From: Pseudoalteromonas nigrifaciens
Lineage (GTDB): Bacteria; Pseudomonadota; Gammaproteobacteria; Enterobacterales; Alteromonadaceae
NCBI RefSeq assembly: GCF_002221505.1
Contig: NZ_CP011036.1
Coordinates: forward strand, 1,860,001 to 1,924,000
Reading direction: 5' to 3'
Length of the DNA stretch: 64,000 nucleotides
Shown here in pieces: positions 27,245 to 36,727 of this stretch (positions are counted from its first letter, which is position 1; each line of letters starts with the position of its first letter). Made by a program: the position numbers and the translations under genes. Below the pieces are notes generated by a model. The model searched no databases. It had not been told where the DNA came from and saw only the letters and a list, made by a program, of their open reading frames with translations.

Positions 27245-27268
27245 ACACTTTACGTTAACGTAAAGTGT
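27245..27268. promoter_or_regulatory. Perfect 24-bp palindrome upstream of bkd, likely LiuR operator
   Basis: The half-site ACACTTTACGTT is followed directly by its exact complement. The core resembles the ACGTTAACGT-type site known for LiuR, the MerR-family regulator of branched-chain amino acid degradation in proteobacteria. It lies about 112 bases before bkdA1. Regulator identity is inferred from the motif and the target operon. Confidence 0.75.
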
Positions 27269-27397
27269 TATTCAACAAATCTGTGACGAAACAAAACTAA
27301 ATAGTGAGTATAAAAATGGCAAGTTAACTATGCAGATATTTTACTATTTATTAATCATATAGTTAACTTATTACAACAAGTGGTCTGATCAGCTATT

Positions 27398-28453
27398 TTA
27401 AATAAAATTACTGTCTATCGCCATTGGCACAACGGTTAACAGCGCTCGCTGGCCAATAGCTACGTTTGCATTGGGGAAAATAATCGCTTCTCCTTGCACA
27501 TCGGCGTAGTAAGGTGTATCGCCATCAGTAGCTAACAACTCACCCTTGGCAAAGCCTGTGAAGTTTTCGGCCTGATCTGAAAATGGAAAACTAAATTCAT
27601 TCTGCGTTCTATTTATGGTGCGGTGCACAGTAAACAACTCGAATTCATCTGCATTAAATTCTGGATATTCAACCATATCTTGGCTAATTAATGCAGTGAG
27701 TGTTTGTTTGGTTTTTGCAAAGCGGCTCATGTCATTCTCACCAAAGGGCTTAACTTGGCCAAGCTCGACCGTAAACGAATCGGCATCATGCACAAATGAT
27801 GAATAATAACTAAAGGTGGTTGCTGGGGATTTCATCATTAATACGGTATTTACCCCGCAACTTAATAAAAACTGTAATTGCGACTTTTTCCACGGTTTAC
27901 CATGTAAATAAGGGTACACTGCAAATTTTTCGTTTTTAGAGCCACGAATTGCAGTATGTAAATCGTAATGGCAGCGGCTGCTACCTTGCTCGCCTCGGCT
28001 AAAAAAGTCACTTACGTACTGCTCTAATTTGGCTGCACGGGTACGTTCGTTATTCATTGGTACGCCGTCTACGCTATGGTGGCCATTAAACAACCTGTTA
28101 AGGTTTTCTTCTACAAAACGCAAACCAATATTAATTGATTGCGGATTACCAAAAATAAATAAAGCGCGCTGCTTTAAGAGCAGCTCACCGGCGATTATTT
28201 GTTTAATTAATTCGTCGCATATTTCGATTGGTGCGGTTTCGTTTCCGTGCACTGCACTTGAGTACACTACGTCTTTGCTTGAAACAGTGGCCGGTTGAAA
28301 CTCTATAACACCGGTATCATGAATAGTAACTACGGTGCCATTATTGAGGGTGAACTCCCCTGCGGCTAAGTGCCATTCGTTATTGCGGCTTAGCGTTAAA
28401 AAGTCGCCAGTTTGTTTTAATTCTTCGATGTAATCTGGAGTAGTGGCTGACAT
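27398..28453 (-). CDS. astE: Succinylglutamate desuccinylase
   Basis: Zinc enzyme of 351 aa that splits N-succinylglutamate to succinate and glutamate, the last step of the arginine succinyltransferase pathway. It has the carboxypeptidase-like zinc motif HGNETAPIE near residue 70 and the [20 protein letters not shown] block, then the third ligand region [11 protein letters not shown] and a C-terminal beta domain. Length fits AstE. The other ast genes are not here. The gene lies between bkd and pgm on the same strand, with a weak Shine-Dalgarno. A related aspartoacylase-type function cannot be fully excluded. Confidence 0.85.
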   Translation of the reverse strand: MSATTPDYIEELKQTGDFLTLSRNNEWHLAAGEFTLNNGTVVTIHDTGVIEFQPATVSSKDVVYSSAVHGNETAPIEICDELIKQIIAGELLLKQRALFIFGNPQSINIGLRFVEENLNRLFNGHHSVDGVPMNNERTRAAKLEQYVSDFFSRGEQGSSRCHYDLHTAIRGSKNEKFAVYPYLHGKPWKKSQLQFLLSCGVNTVLMMKSPATTFSYYSSFVHDADSFTVELGQVKPFGENDMSRFAKTKQTLTALISQDMVEYPEFNADEFELFTVHRTINRTQNEFSFPFSDQAENFTGFAKGELLATDGDTPYYADVQGEAIIFPNANVAIGQRALLTVVPMAIDSNFI

Positions 28454-28504
28454 ATGGATAAAAGCCCTTTGTAAAATTGAAATTATTATTATGCAATTAA
28501 AAGC

Positions 28505-28533
28505 AAAAACGGCTGATTAAATCAGCCGTTTTT
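28505..28533 (-). terminator. Intrinsic terminator of seqA-pgm
   Basis: AAAAACGGCTGAT, 3-base loop, ATCAGCCGTTTTT, 18 bases beyond the pgm stop. Symmetric, so it also insulates astE. Confidence 0.9.
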
Positions 28534-28550
28534 AAGTAATATAAGCGATA

Positions 28551-30188
28551 TTAGCTAATAACTGAGTCTACTAGCTTTTTAGCTTCTTTTTCAAGTAGTG
28601 CTAAATGCGCTTCACCTTTAAACGACTCAAGGTAAATTTTGTATATATCTTCAGTACCCGATGGACGCGCTGCAAACCAACCACTTTCGGTAACTACTTT
28701 TAAACCACCAATTGGCGCATTATTACCTGGCGCATGGGTTAGCTTTTGTAAAATAGGTTCACCTGCGAGTGTATCGGCTTTAACGTCGTCGGCACTGAGG
28801 GCTTTTAAACGCGATTTTTGCGTGCTTGTAGCCGGTGCGTCTATACGTTTATAAAGCGGCGAGCCAAATTCTTGCTCTAACTCTTTATAAAGAGCAGACG
28901 GTGTTTTACCGGTAACAGCAAGTATTTCGGCCGCTAATAAGCCCATAATAAAGCCATCTTTGTCGGTACACCAAACACTGCCATCAAAACGTAAAAATGC
29001 GGCGCCAGCACTTTCTTCGCCGCCAAAGGCTAACTTACCTTTATTTAACCCTTCAACAAACCATTTAAAGCCAACCGGTACTTCTTTTACTTTACGGCCA
29101 TTACGCTCAGTAACTTTGTCGATCATGGAGCTGGAAACTAACGTTTTGCCAATTTGCACATTTGCGTTCCAGTCTCGATTTTTAAGCAAATAATCAATCG
29201 CAACCGCTAAAAAGTGATTAGGGTTCATTAAACCACCTGGCGTTACTATGCCATGGCGGTCGTAATCTGGATCGTTACCAATGGCAATATCAAAATCATC
29301 TTTAAGCGCAATAAGGTTGGCCATTGAATAAGGTGATGAGCAATCCATACGAATTTTGCCATCTTTATCAAGTGGCATAAATGCAAAACGAGGATCAACA
29401 ACATCATTTACAACGCTAATGTCTAAATTATATTTTTTAGCGATAACCGGCCAAAAATTAATGCCTGAGCCGCCCAGCGGATCAACGCCAATTTTGATAC
29501 CCGCTTCGCTAATCGCTTTTAAATTAACAATATTTTCTAGATCATTAATATACGGGGTCATTAAGTCTTGGTATTTAATAAACCCTGAGCGCGAGGCTTT
29601 AGCAAACGGAAATAATTCCACTTCAACTAAGTCCTCTAGTAATAACTGATTAGCTCTGTCTTCTATCCATTTAGTCACGTCGGTATCGGCAGGCCCGCCA
29701 TCGGGTGGGTTGTATTTAAACCCGCCATCCTCTGGTGGGTTATGCGAAGGCGTAACTACAATACCGTCGGCTAATTCATTTGGGTGCAGCTTGTTGTAAC
29801 TTACAATAGCGTGGCTAATTACAGGTGTTGGAGTAAAGTCACCATCGTCTTGGGTGATCACTTGCACTTCGTTGGCTACTAATACTTCTATTGCCGAATT
29901 AAAGGCCGCTTCACTTAAAGCGTGGGTGTCTTTTCCTAAAAATAACGGGCCAAAAATATCGTTTTGTTTTCTGTAGTCACAAATAGCTTGAGTAATAGAG
30001 AGTATGTGCGATTCGTTAAATTTAACATCGTAGGAGCAACCACGATGCCCTGATGTACCAAATGCAACACAATGCTCTGGATTCTGCTCAAGGTCTGGCT
30101 CATTTAAATAATACGCAGATACTAATTTAGGTACATTTATTAATACCGATTGTGGAGCTGGTTTGCCCGCACCTGGATGAATAGCCAT
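28551..30188 (-). CDS. pgm: Phosphoglucomutase (alpha-D-glucose phosphate-specific)
   Basis: Interconverts glucose 1-phosphate and glucose 6-phosphate; 545 aa, the length of E. coli Pgm. The catalytic phosphoserine is Ser148 in [13 protein letters not shown], the metal loop is [10 protein letters not shown], the sugar-binding loop is [12 protein letters not shown], and the C-terminal phosphate-binding loop lies in [20 protein letters not shown] precedes the ATG, 9 bases after the seqA stop; the seqA-pgm pairing is the same as in enterobacteria. Confidence 0.96.
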   Translation of the reverse strand: MAIHPGAGKPAPQSVLINVPKLVSAYYLNEPDLEQNPEHCVAFGTSGHRGCSYDVKFNESHILSITQAICDYRKQNDIFGPLFLGKDTHALSEAAFNSAIEVLVANEVQVITQDDGDFTPTPVISHAIVSYNKLHPNELADGIVVTPSHNPPEDGGFKYNPPDGGPADTDVTKWIEDRANQLLLEDLVEVELFPFAKASRSGFIKYQDLMTPYINDLENIVNLKAISEAGIKIGVDPLGGSGINFWPVIAKKYNLDISVVNDVVDPRFAFMPLDKDGKIRMDCSSPYSMANLIALKDDFDIAIGNDPDYDRHGIVTPGGLMNPNHFLAVAIDYLLKNRDWNANVQIGKTLVSSSMIDKVTERNGRKVKEVPVGFKWFVEGLNKGKLAFGGEESAGAAFLRFDGSVWCTDKDGFIMGLLAAEILAVTGKTPSALYKELEQEFGSPLYKRIDAPATSTQKSRLKALSADDVKADTLAGEPILQKLTHAPGNNAPIGGLKVVTESGWFAARPSGTEDIYKIYLESFKGEAHLALLEKEAKKLVDSVIS

Positions 30189-30197
30189 AGTATTTCC

Positions 30198-30791
30198 TTA
30201 CAGGTAGTCGCGAATTTTTTCAGCTTGTTCTGTGCTATAACCTAAACACAAAGCAACTTCATGAAGCATCATTTTTTTACGTGTAGTGTTAGAGTTTGTC
30301 ATTACCCAGTACTCACTGTCGGTGATGTTTTTAGGGTTCATACTGCTACCACTATTAACTAAGTCTTCTTTGCTAGTAGCAAAGTAAACGCGATCACGGC
30401 CTTTGATATCTAATACGGCGCGAAAGTCAGTTTTATGGGTACGGTAAAATGCACTTAAAATAAATAAAAACCGACCCACAACGCCTTTCTGCATTGCCAA
30501 CTCTTCTTTATTTAATACATTAAATACATTCGCATTTTTTTGCTGCACAGACTTCTCAGCTACTGCACTTGGCTTAGCAGCAAGCGCAGGTGTTTGCTCT
30601 GCTACAGGGGTAATTTTAGGCAAGGTAGTTGTTGTTTGATTATTTTGATTAAGCTCTACGTTTGCGGTCTGAATTTTTTCGCCGCTCAGATTTAATAAAC
30701 GACGTAAAATAGTGGATGCGCTCTCACCAATACTTTGCGTATTGCTGGCAATATACTGATATAACTCGTCGTCTATGTCGATTTGTTTCAT
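30198..30791 (-). CDS. seqA: Replication initiation regulator SeqA
   Basis: Binds hemimethylated GATC sites and sequesters new origins to prevent re-initiation. The N-terminal oligomerisation domain matches E. coli (DDELYQYIASNTQSIGESAS with ILRRLLNLSG). A low-complexity Gln/Ala/Pro linker of about 65 aa, longer than in E. coli, joins the C-terminal DNA-binding domain (FLFILSAFYRTHKTDF onward). I start at the ATG at 30791 (197 aa), where AGGAAG is well placed; an upstream extension of 17 residues has no homology. Confidence 0.94.
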   Translation of the reverse strand: MKQIDIDDELYQYIASNTQSIGESASTILRRLLNLSGEKIQTANVELNQNNQTTTTLPKITPVAEQTPALAAKPSAVAEKSVQQKNANVFNVLNKEELAMQKGVVGRFLFILSAFYRTHKTDFRAVLDIKGRDRVYFATSKEDLVNSGSSMNPKNITDSEYWVMTNSNTTRKKMMLHEVALCLGYSTEQAEKIRDYL

Positions 30792-31054
30792 GTTCTTCCT
30801 GTCATTACGGCCACATTTTTCTTTCCGTGTGATTATACCCAAACCAGTTAGAAATGCGAGTTACAACAAACCCCGCTGTAAACATATATTTTAAATTACT
30901 TATGTGCGCTATTTAAATTACTATTTAGCACGATTAAATAGCTAAATATTGTTGATAAAACAGGCTACAGCCCAATATTATATTTTGTGACTGTATTTTT
31001 TGCTTTTTAAGCAAATGCTCGTCACACTATGGCGAATTTTACACTGAGGCTAAT

Positions 31055-31822
31055 ATGCAGTTAAATTATAAGCAACAAGGGCAAGGCCCACATGTTATTT
31101 TAATTCATGGGCTTTTTGGATCATTAGAGAACTTAAACGTGATCGCAAAACCCCTTAGTGAATTTTATACCGTAACCAATGTCGATTTACGTAACCATGG
31201 CAAATCGCCCCATAGCGATACAATGACTTATGCGGCAATGGCCCAAGATATTATTGAATTATTAACGCATTTGAACATAGATAAAGCGCACATTATAGGC
31301 CACTCTATGGGCGGAAAAGTAGCAATGGAATTGGCATTAACCCATCCAGAGCACGTTAATAAATTAATTGTGCTTGATATAGCACCTGTTAGTTACCCTG
31401 CTCGTCACACTAAAATTATTCAAGCGCTTAAAGCGGTTGCAAACGAATCTATTACAGATAGAAAGCATGCCGATGCAATTATGCAGCCTTTTATAGACGA
31501 GATGGGTGTGCGTCAGTTTTTATTAAAAAGCTTAGCTAAAAACGATGAAGGCAATTTTGCATGGCGGTTTAATTTATTGAGTCTTGATAAAAATTATTCG
31601 ATAATTACCGACAATGTTAATGAAAACAATTCTTGTTTGTGCGACACTCTATTTATTAAAGGTAATGATTCTGACTATATATTAGCTGAGCATAGAGCGG
31701 CTATTAATGCGCGCTTTAGTAATGCCAGTGCCAAAATAATTCACGGTGCTGGCCACTGGTTGCATGCGCAAAAGCCATTAGCAGTGAATAAAGCAATAAA
31801 TGACTTTTTAACTGCGATTTAA
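31055..31822 (+). CDS. ybfF: Alpha/beta hydrolase, esterase YbfF
   Basis: Cytoplasmic alpha/beta hydrolase of 255 aa. The oxyanion HGLFGS motif lies near residue 18, the nucleophile Ser84 is in GHSMGG, and the catalytic His234 is in GAGHWLHA. It fits YbfF, a short-chain acyl esterase, in both sequence and position: divergent from seqA and upstream of ybfE-fldA-fur, as in E. coli. The natural substrate is not certain. Confidence 0.9.
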   Translation: MQLNYKQQGQGPHVILIHGLFGSLENLNVIAKPLSEFYTVTNVDLRNHGKSPHSDTMTYAAMAQDIIELLTHLNIDKAHIIGHSMGGKVAMELALTHPEHVNKLIVLDIAPVSYPARHTKIIQALKAVANESITDRKHADAIMQPFIDEMGVRQFLLKSLAKNDEGNFAWRFNLLSLDKNYSIITDNVNENNSCLCDTLFIKGNDSDYILAEHRAAINARFSNASAKIIHGAGHWLHAQKPLAVNKAINDFLTAI

Positions 31823-31917
31823 ACTCATTTTAATCGCCTGTTTTTGATTTTGCGTACTAAAAAGTCGTATATTTATATGCTATAGTATGCGCCGTTTAAT
31901 TTAAAGGTTACACGTTG

Positions 31918-32139
31918 ATGGTCAGTCAGTTAATTAACGAATTTGATACCTTAGGGTTGTATTTTGGCTTAGCCGGTATTTTTATATTTATCGGTATGGC
32001 AATTAAAGACGTACTAAAAAGCGGCAATGTACCCAAGTTTGGTCGTTACATTGTTTGGGCTGTACTCTTTTTAGGGTGTTCTGGCTTTATTGCTAAAGGA
32101 CTTATTCAAGTATTTTGGCAAGGCGCAGGTGTAGGTTAA
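31918..32139 (+). CDS. DUF2788 family small membrane protein
   Basis: A 73-aa protein with two membrane segments (about 15-32 and 46-68) around a charged KDVLKSGNVPKFGR loop, which resembles DUF2788. I start at ATG 31918, preceded by AAAGG; the TTG one codon earlier is less likely. It is followed 2 bases later by ybfE. The family has no known role; its place in the ybfF-fur block is conserved in related marine genera as far as I recall. Confidence 0.7.
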   Translation: MVSQLINEFDTLGLYFGLAGIFIFIGMAIKDVLKSGNVPKFGRYIVWAVLFLGCSGFIAKGLIQVFWQGAGVG

Positions 32140-32141
32140 GC

Positions 32142-32420
32142 ATGGCCAAGTCAGAAACAGATAGAACAACGCTCGATTTATTTGAATACGAAAAACGCCC
32201 AGGTAGACCTAAAACCAATCCCCTTCCACGGGATATGCAGTTAAAGGTTAATAAACGTAATCAAATAAAAAGAGATAAAGCACGTGGTTTAAAGCGTGTT
32301 GAATTTAAAGTTTCTTCACAGTTATATCAGGCACTTAGTGATATGGCAGATGCACAAAATATTAGCCGCAGTGTGTTGATTGAAACAATTTTACAAGAAA
32401 GATTGGCTATTGATAGATAA
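32142..32420 (+). CDS. ybfE: YbfE/LexA-regulated small ribbon-helix-helix protein
   Basis: A 92-aa basic protein. TDRTTLDLFEYEKRPGRPKTNPL and the NKRNQIKRDKARGLKRVEFKV segment match E. coli YbfE, which is reported to be LexA-regulated. The C-terminal half looks like a ribbon-helix-helix DNA-binding fold. I start at ATG 32142 (MAKSETD); a longer frame overlapping DUF2788 adds only Arg-rich junk. I see no SOS box of the CTGT-N8-ACAG type nearby, so LexA control here is unproven. Confidence 0.87.
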   Translation: MAKSETDRTTLDLFEYEKRPGRPKTNPLPRDMQLKVNKRNQIKRDKARGLKRVEFKVSSQLYQALSDMADAQNISRSVLIETILQERLAIDR

Positions 32421-32432
32421 AAGGTTTAATCC

Positions 32433-32960
32433 ATGGCAAGTGTAGGCATTTTTTTCGGAAGTGACACAGGTAATACAGAACACGTAGCAAAAATGATCCA
32501 AAAAGAATTGGGTAAAAAGCTCGTAGCTGTACATGATATTGCAAAAAGCTCTAAAGAAGAGATTGCGGAATTTGATTTAATCTTATTTGGTATTCCTACT
32601 TGGTATTATGGCGAAGCGCAATGTGATTGGGATGATTTTTTTCCTGAGCTTGAAGAAGTAGACTTTGAAGGTAAGCTGGTTGCTATTTTTGGTTGTGGTG
32701 ACCAAGAAGACTACGCAGAGTACTTTTTAGATGCAATGGGCATGATTAACGATATAGTTACTGAACGTGGTGCTATTGTGGTTGGTCATTGGCCAAGTGA
32801 AAGTTATAACTTTGAAGCATCTAAAGGTATTGCTGATGACAAACATTTTGTTGGTTTAGGTATCGATGAAGACCGTCAACCAGAACTTACTGAGCAGCGT
32901 GTTAAAGCCTGGTCTGCCCAAGTTTATGAAGAAATGTGTTTAAGCGAACTTGCTGATTAA
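32433..32960 (+). CDS. fldA: Flavodoxin (long chain)
   Basis: FMN-binding electron carrier of 175 aa. The phosphate-binding loop GSDTGNTEHVAKM starts at residue 9, and the isoalloxazine loops are around PTWYYGEAQCDWDD and FGCGDQEDYAEYFLDA. The loop at 120-145 marks the long-chain type. Shine-Dalgarno AAAGG precedes its ATG. It follows ybfE by 12 bases and precedes fur, the classical fldA-fur order. Confidence 0.96.
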   Translation: MASVGIFFGSDTGNTEHVAKMIQKELGKKLVAVHDIAKSSKEEIAEFDLILFGIPTWYYGEAQCDWDDFFPELEEVDFEGKLVAIFGCGDQEDYAEYFLDAMGMINDIVTERGAIVVGHWPSESYNFEASKGIADDKHFVGLGIDEDRQPELTEQRVKAWSAQVYEEMCLSELAD

Positions 32961-33086
32961 CTTTATTTTTTCTTGGTTTTTGCTTAAATTAGTAGCAATA
33001 TATTAGTAAATGCGTTTTTATCGGTATTTATTAGCTTTGACCTTTGCACTTAGTAGCTAGGCACGTTACCCTTACCGGTTGATGTG

Positions 33087-33111
33087 TCGTGTACATCTAT
33101 TCGTGTACATC
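33087..33111 (+). promoter_or_regulatory. Direct repeats in the fur promoter region
   Basis: TCGTGTACATC occurs at 33087-33097 and again at 33101-33111, 14 bases apart. A perfect CCTTGCAAGG palindrome begins at the edge of the second copy and a TATAAC -10-like hexamer lies at 33128-33133. No Fur box is seen here. Possible activator or repressor site. Confidence 0.4.
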
Positions 33112-33156
33112 CTTGCAAGGTGTCTAGTATAACCAAACAAAATTGAGACAGATTTA

Positions 33157-33600
33157 ATGACTGATCATAATTTGGAATTAAAAAAAGCCGGTTTAAAGGT
33201 TACTTTACCGCGAATTAAGATTTTAGAGATTTTACAATCACCTGATAACCAGCATATTAGCGCTGAGGATGTTTATAAAATTCTTCTAGATTTGGGTGAA
33301 GAAATCGGTCTTGCAACTGTATATCGCGTACTTAATCAATTTGATGACGCTGGTATTGTTACTCGCCATCACTTTGAAGGTGGTAAATCAGTATTTGAAC
33401 TTGCAACCAGCACTCACCATGACCACTTAGTATGTCTAAAATGTGGTAAAGTGGTTGAGTTTGAAGATGATGTTATTGAACGTCGCCAACTTGAAGTTGC
33501 TGAAAGAAATGGTATTAAATTAACCAATCATTCTTTATATTTGTATGGTGAATGCGAAGACAAAGAAGCGTGCAAAAATTTTGCTAATAATATAAGTTAA
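33157..33600 (+). CDS. fur: Ferric uptake regulator Fur
   Basis: Iron-dependent repressor, 147 aa. The winged helix (about 15-80, ATVYRVLNQFDDAGIV) is followed by the metal and dimerisation domain with HHDH at 87-90, Cys93 and Cys96 (LVCLKCGK), and Cys133 with Cys139 near the end. These are the structural zinc cysteines of gammaproteobacterial Fur. Its own promoter region of 196 bases separates it from fldA. A terminator follows. Confidence 0.97.
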   Translation: MTDHNLELKKAGLKVTLPRIKILEILQSPDNQHISAEDVYKILLDLGEEIGLATVYRVLNQFDDAGIVTRHHFEGGKSVFELATSTHHDHLVCLKCGKVVEFEDDVIERRQLEVAERNGIKLTNHSLYLYGECEDKEACKNFANNIS

Positions 33601-33615
33601 GCTTGTATTATAAAC

Positions 33616-33645
33616 AAAAAAAACCTGCTTAATGCAGGTTTTTTT
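33616..33645. terminator. Bidirectional intrinsic terminator after fur
   Basis: AAAAAAAACCTGC, loop TTAAT, GCAGGTTTTTTT. Also serves the convergent glnS. Confidence 0.9.
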
Positions 33646-33661
33646 GTCAGTAAAATTCCCA

Positions 33662-33699
33662 GTACTCATTACTAACACTTCCTAGGTAATAATGAGTAC
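33662..33699. other. Second hairpin between fur and glnS
   Basis: Perfect 10-bp arms GTACTCATTA and TAATGAGTAC around an 18-base loop, 14 bases beyond the glnS stop. It has no T-run, so it may protect the glnS transcript end. Confidence 0.4.
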
Positions 33700-33713
33700 A
33701 GAGGCGTTAACCT

Positions 33714-35372
33714 TTACTGAGTTTTTGACCATGAGTCACGCAGACCCACTGTTTGATTAAATACTATGTTTTTCGCTTTTGAATCTCGCGAAAAATAGCC
33801 AGTACGTTCAAACTGAAAACCTTGCTCGGCTGCTGAATTAGCCAACGATGGCTCTAACTTAGCATTCGTTAAAATAACTAATGAGTCAGGGTTTAAGGTG
33901 CTTTCAAACTCATCGGCTGCTGCTGGGTTTGGTACGCTAAATAAACGGTCATATAAACGTACTTCTGCTGTAATCGCTTCACTTGCCGATACCCAATGAA
34001 TAACCCCTTTAACTTTACGACCATCACTTGGATTTTTACCTAGCGTTTCTGGGTCAAAAGTACAATAAATAGTGGTAATTTCACCATTTTCGTCTTTTTC
34101 AACACGCTGTGCTTTAATTACATAAGCGCCGCGTAAGCGTACTTCTTTATCAAGTACTAAACGTTTGAACTTGTTATTAGCTTCTTCTTTAAAGTCTTCA
34201 CGTTCAATATAAATTTCACGTGTGAATGGCACATCACGGCGACCCATTTCTTCTTTATTTGGGTGATTAGCCACAGATAAGGTTTCAACTTTATCAGCAT
34301 CATAGTTTTCAATAACGATTTTAACGGGATCAAGTACCGCCATTGCACGTGGTGCATTTTCGTTAAGATCTTCACGGATACAGGCTTCAAGCATGCCCAT
34401 TTCAACCATGTTTTCTTGTTTGGTTACACCAATACGTAAGCAGAACTCACGAATGGAGGCTGGGGTATAACCACGACGACGTAAGCCCGCAATCGTAGGC
34501 ATACGTGGATCATCCCACCCTTCTACATGATTATTCACTACTAAGTCGCTGAGCTTGCGCTTAGACATAATAGTGTACTCTAGGTTTAAGCGTGAAAACT
34601 CAATTTGCTGTGGATGACACTCTAAACTGATGTTATCAAGTACCCAGTCGTATAAACGACGGTTATCTTGAAACTCCAGTGTACACAATGAATGAGTAAT
34701 ACCTTCTAGCGCATCAGAAATACAGTGAGTAAAGTCGTACATTGGGTAAATGCACCACTTATCTGCAGTTTGATGATGATGAGCAAAGCGTACACGATAA
34801 ATAATAGGATCGCGAAGCACCATAAATGAGCTTGCCATATCAATTTTAGCGCGCAGTACACACTCGCCTTCTTTAAACTCGCCATTACGCATTTTTTCAA
34901 ATAACGCGAGGTTCTCATCACTTGCTGTATCGCGGTATGGGCTGTTTTTACCCGGCTCTTTTAATGTGCCACGGTATTCACGGGCTTGATCTGCCGTTAA
35001 AAAGCACACATACGCTAAGCCTTTATTTATTAGCTCAACTGCATAATCGTATAATATATCGAAGTAATTAGACGAGTATTTAATTTCGCCATCCCAATTA
35101 AAGCCTAACCACTGCACGTCTTCTTTAATAGAATTAACGTAGTTAATATCTTCTTTTTCTGGGTTTGTATCGTCAAAGCGTAAGTTACATAAACCGTTAT
35201 AGTCTTTTGCGATGCCAAAATTTAAACAAATTGATTTTGCATGGCCAATGTGTAAAAAACCATTTGGTTCGGGTGGAAAACGAGTATGCGTAGACGCATG
35301 CTTTCCACTTGCTAAATCTTGGTCAATGCGGGTTCTAATAAAATTACTTGGGCGATTCTCGATTTCCGCCAT
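33714..35372 (-). CDS. glnS: Glutaminyl-tRNA synthetase
   Basis: Class Ib synthetase of 552 aa that charges tRNA-Gln. The HIGH motif is in [16 protein letters not shown] and the KMSKS equivalent is MSKRKL, followed by the two C-terminal anticodon beta barrels. Length and sequence follow E. coli GlnS. GGAG precedes the ATG. It is divergent from the DUF3083-like gene across 216 bases and convergent with fur. Confidence 0.97.
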   Translation of the reverse strand: MAEIENRPSNFIRTRIDQDLASGKHASTHTRFPPEPNGFLHIGHAKSICLNFGIAKDYNGLCNLRFDDTNPEKEDINYVNSIKEDVQWLGFNWDGEIKYSSNYFDILYDYAVELINKGLAYVCFLTADQAREYRGTLKEPGKNSPYRDTASDENLALFEKMRNGEFKEGECVLRAKIDMASSFMVLRDPIIYRVRFAHHHQTADKWCIYPMYDFTHCISDALEGITHSLCTLEFQDNRRLYDWVLDNISLECHPQQIEFSRLNLEYTIMSKRKLSDLVVNNHVEGWDDPRMPTIAGLRRRGYTPASIREFCLRIGVTKQENMVEMGMLEACIREDLNENAPRAMAVLDPVKIVIENYDADKVETLSVANHPNKEEMGRRDVPFTREIYIEREDFKEEANNKFKRLVLDKEVRLRGAYVIKAQRVEKDENGEITTIYCTFDPETLGKNPSDGRKVKGVIHWVSASEAITAEVRLYDRLFSVPNPAAADEFESTLNPDSLVILTNAKLEPSLANSAAEQGFQFERTGYFSRDSKAKNIVFNQTVGLRDSWSKTQ

Positions 35373-35588
35373 AGGAGTATGATCCTCAAAATAGTGCGTG
35401 ATAACAAAACTAATGCATTATTACAAAAACATACACTAACATACAGCAATAGATTAAGGTTTATTTTAGATCTTGGTTAACTTTAATTCAGTAACGAGTC
35501 AGTTAATGAATAAACTTTGTTTTAGCGCAATAATAACGTCATCAAAGGCCATTATAGTAAGCAAATAACCTGACTTAAAGGAACCATC

Positions 35589-36659
35589 ATGGCTATACAA
35601 AATCAACACCGTGTTTATATTCCAACCAATGCCCGTACCAATCACTACCTTTTAGCTGAAATAACCCCTACCACTGATTTTTATAAAAGCTTTAGTAATA
35701 TTAACTGTTGTTATGAGCGTATAGCACGTGAGCTTTTTTCTTGCTGTGATGAGCTTGGCTTACACAATGTGCATTTATTAGCGAACGACAAACTACCTGT
35801 AGTACGCTTTAACGATGAGTCGTATCAGCTTGAAACGAATAAACAAATGTTGTTTTTTTATAACCCTCGCTACCACGAAGCACATAAAGCGTACTACACT
35901 GAAAATATAGCCAGTAAAAAAATCAGGCTGTTATTTTTAGCAACCGGTGACGATCTGCGTGCAAATTCAGCACTGTTTCATAGCAAGGTACAAAAGGTAT
36001 TAAATAATTTACAACAGCAGTTATTTTTAGAACAACCATTGTTTAAACTGCGCGATCATCAACATTTAACCTATGACTTATTTGCTAAAGATAAAGGCAA
36101 TAAACAAACCTACGGTTATAAACTGCGTAGCCTCTACCCTCGCTACCAGTCAAGGCAGTGTAATATTCCCAGTGATCATGCCCAAATGAGCTATGCAACC
36201 TTCGCTATTCCAGTGTCACGAGCAATCAAAACGCAATTTCAAACACAAATAAATAATCGTGATTTTAAGCAATTTTATACATACTTTACCGATTTATTTA
36301 CCCAAATTTGTAATACCAATAAGTTAACCCACGGGGCTATGGTTGCTAATGGCGCTATACCTATTATTCGTAATAGCAGCATTGATAAAAATGACGGTAA
36401 TCAAGAATTACAAAAGTTAAGCTTTGACATAGAGACTGATCAAGTGCAAATTAAAGCGCTATTTAATGAAGATAAATTAGTAGAAACACTGCATTTTGTA
36501 GTGGTGGCTGCGCAGCATAATAATAATGAAATGGGCTATGGGCGGTTTATGAATCAAGTAGAGAAAACGATTCATACTTTGTGCGATGAGTTAGCTATAA
36601 ATAAACAACGCCAAGATTTATCAGTGCGGTTTTATCAGCATATAAGCTACCTATACTAA
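35589..36659 (+). CDS. Conserved protein, DUF3083-like
   Basis: A 356-aa soluble protein without signal peptide, membrane segments or known catalytic motif. Its N-terminal half (RVYIPTNARTNHYLLAEI, ANDKLPVVRFNDE, LLFLATGDDLR) resembles the DUF3083 family of Alteromonadales proteins; this is from memory and less sure than the other calls. AAAGGAACC precedes its ATG. It stands alone between glnS and the sucD terminator. Function unknown. Confidence 0.6.
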   Translation: MAIQNQHRVYIPTNARTNHYLLAEITPTTDFYKSFSNINCCYERIARELFSCCDELGLHNVHLLANDKLPVVRFNDESYQLETNKQMLFFYNPRYHEAHKAYYTENIASKKIRLLFLATGDDLRANSALFHSKVQKVLNNLQQQLFLEQPLFKLRDHQHLTYDLFAKDKGNKQTYGYKLRSLYPRYQSRQCNIPSDHAQMSYATFAIPVSRAIKTQFQTQINNRDFKQFYTYFTDLFTQICNTNKLTHGAMVANGAIPIIRNSSIDKNDGNQELQKLSFDIETDQVQIKALFNEDKLVETLHFVVVAAQHNNNEMGYGRFMNQVEKTIHTLCDELAINKQRQDLSVRFYQHISYLY

Positions 36660-36684
36660 GTGTAAAAGTAAAAGTGCAGATAAC

Positions 36685-36712
36685 AAAAAGGCTCGCATTA
36701 GCGAGCCTTTTT
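36685..36712. terminator. Bidirectional intrinsic terminator between DUF3083-like gene and sucD
   Basis: AAAAAGGCTCGC, loop ATTA, GCGAGCCTTTTT. Confidence 0.9.
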
Positions 36713-36727
36713 AGAGTAAAAAAGCGA

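Noticed and set aside
32100..32142. SOS box before ybfE
   Set aside because: No CTGT-N8-ACAG sequence is present, so LexA control seen in E. coli is not supported here.
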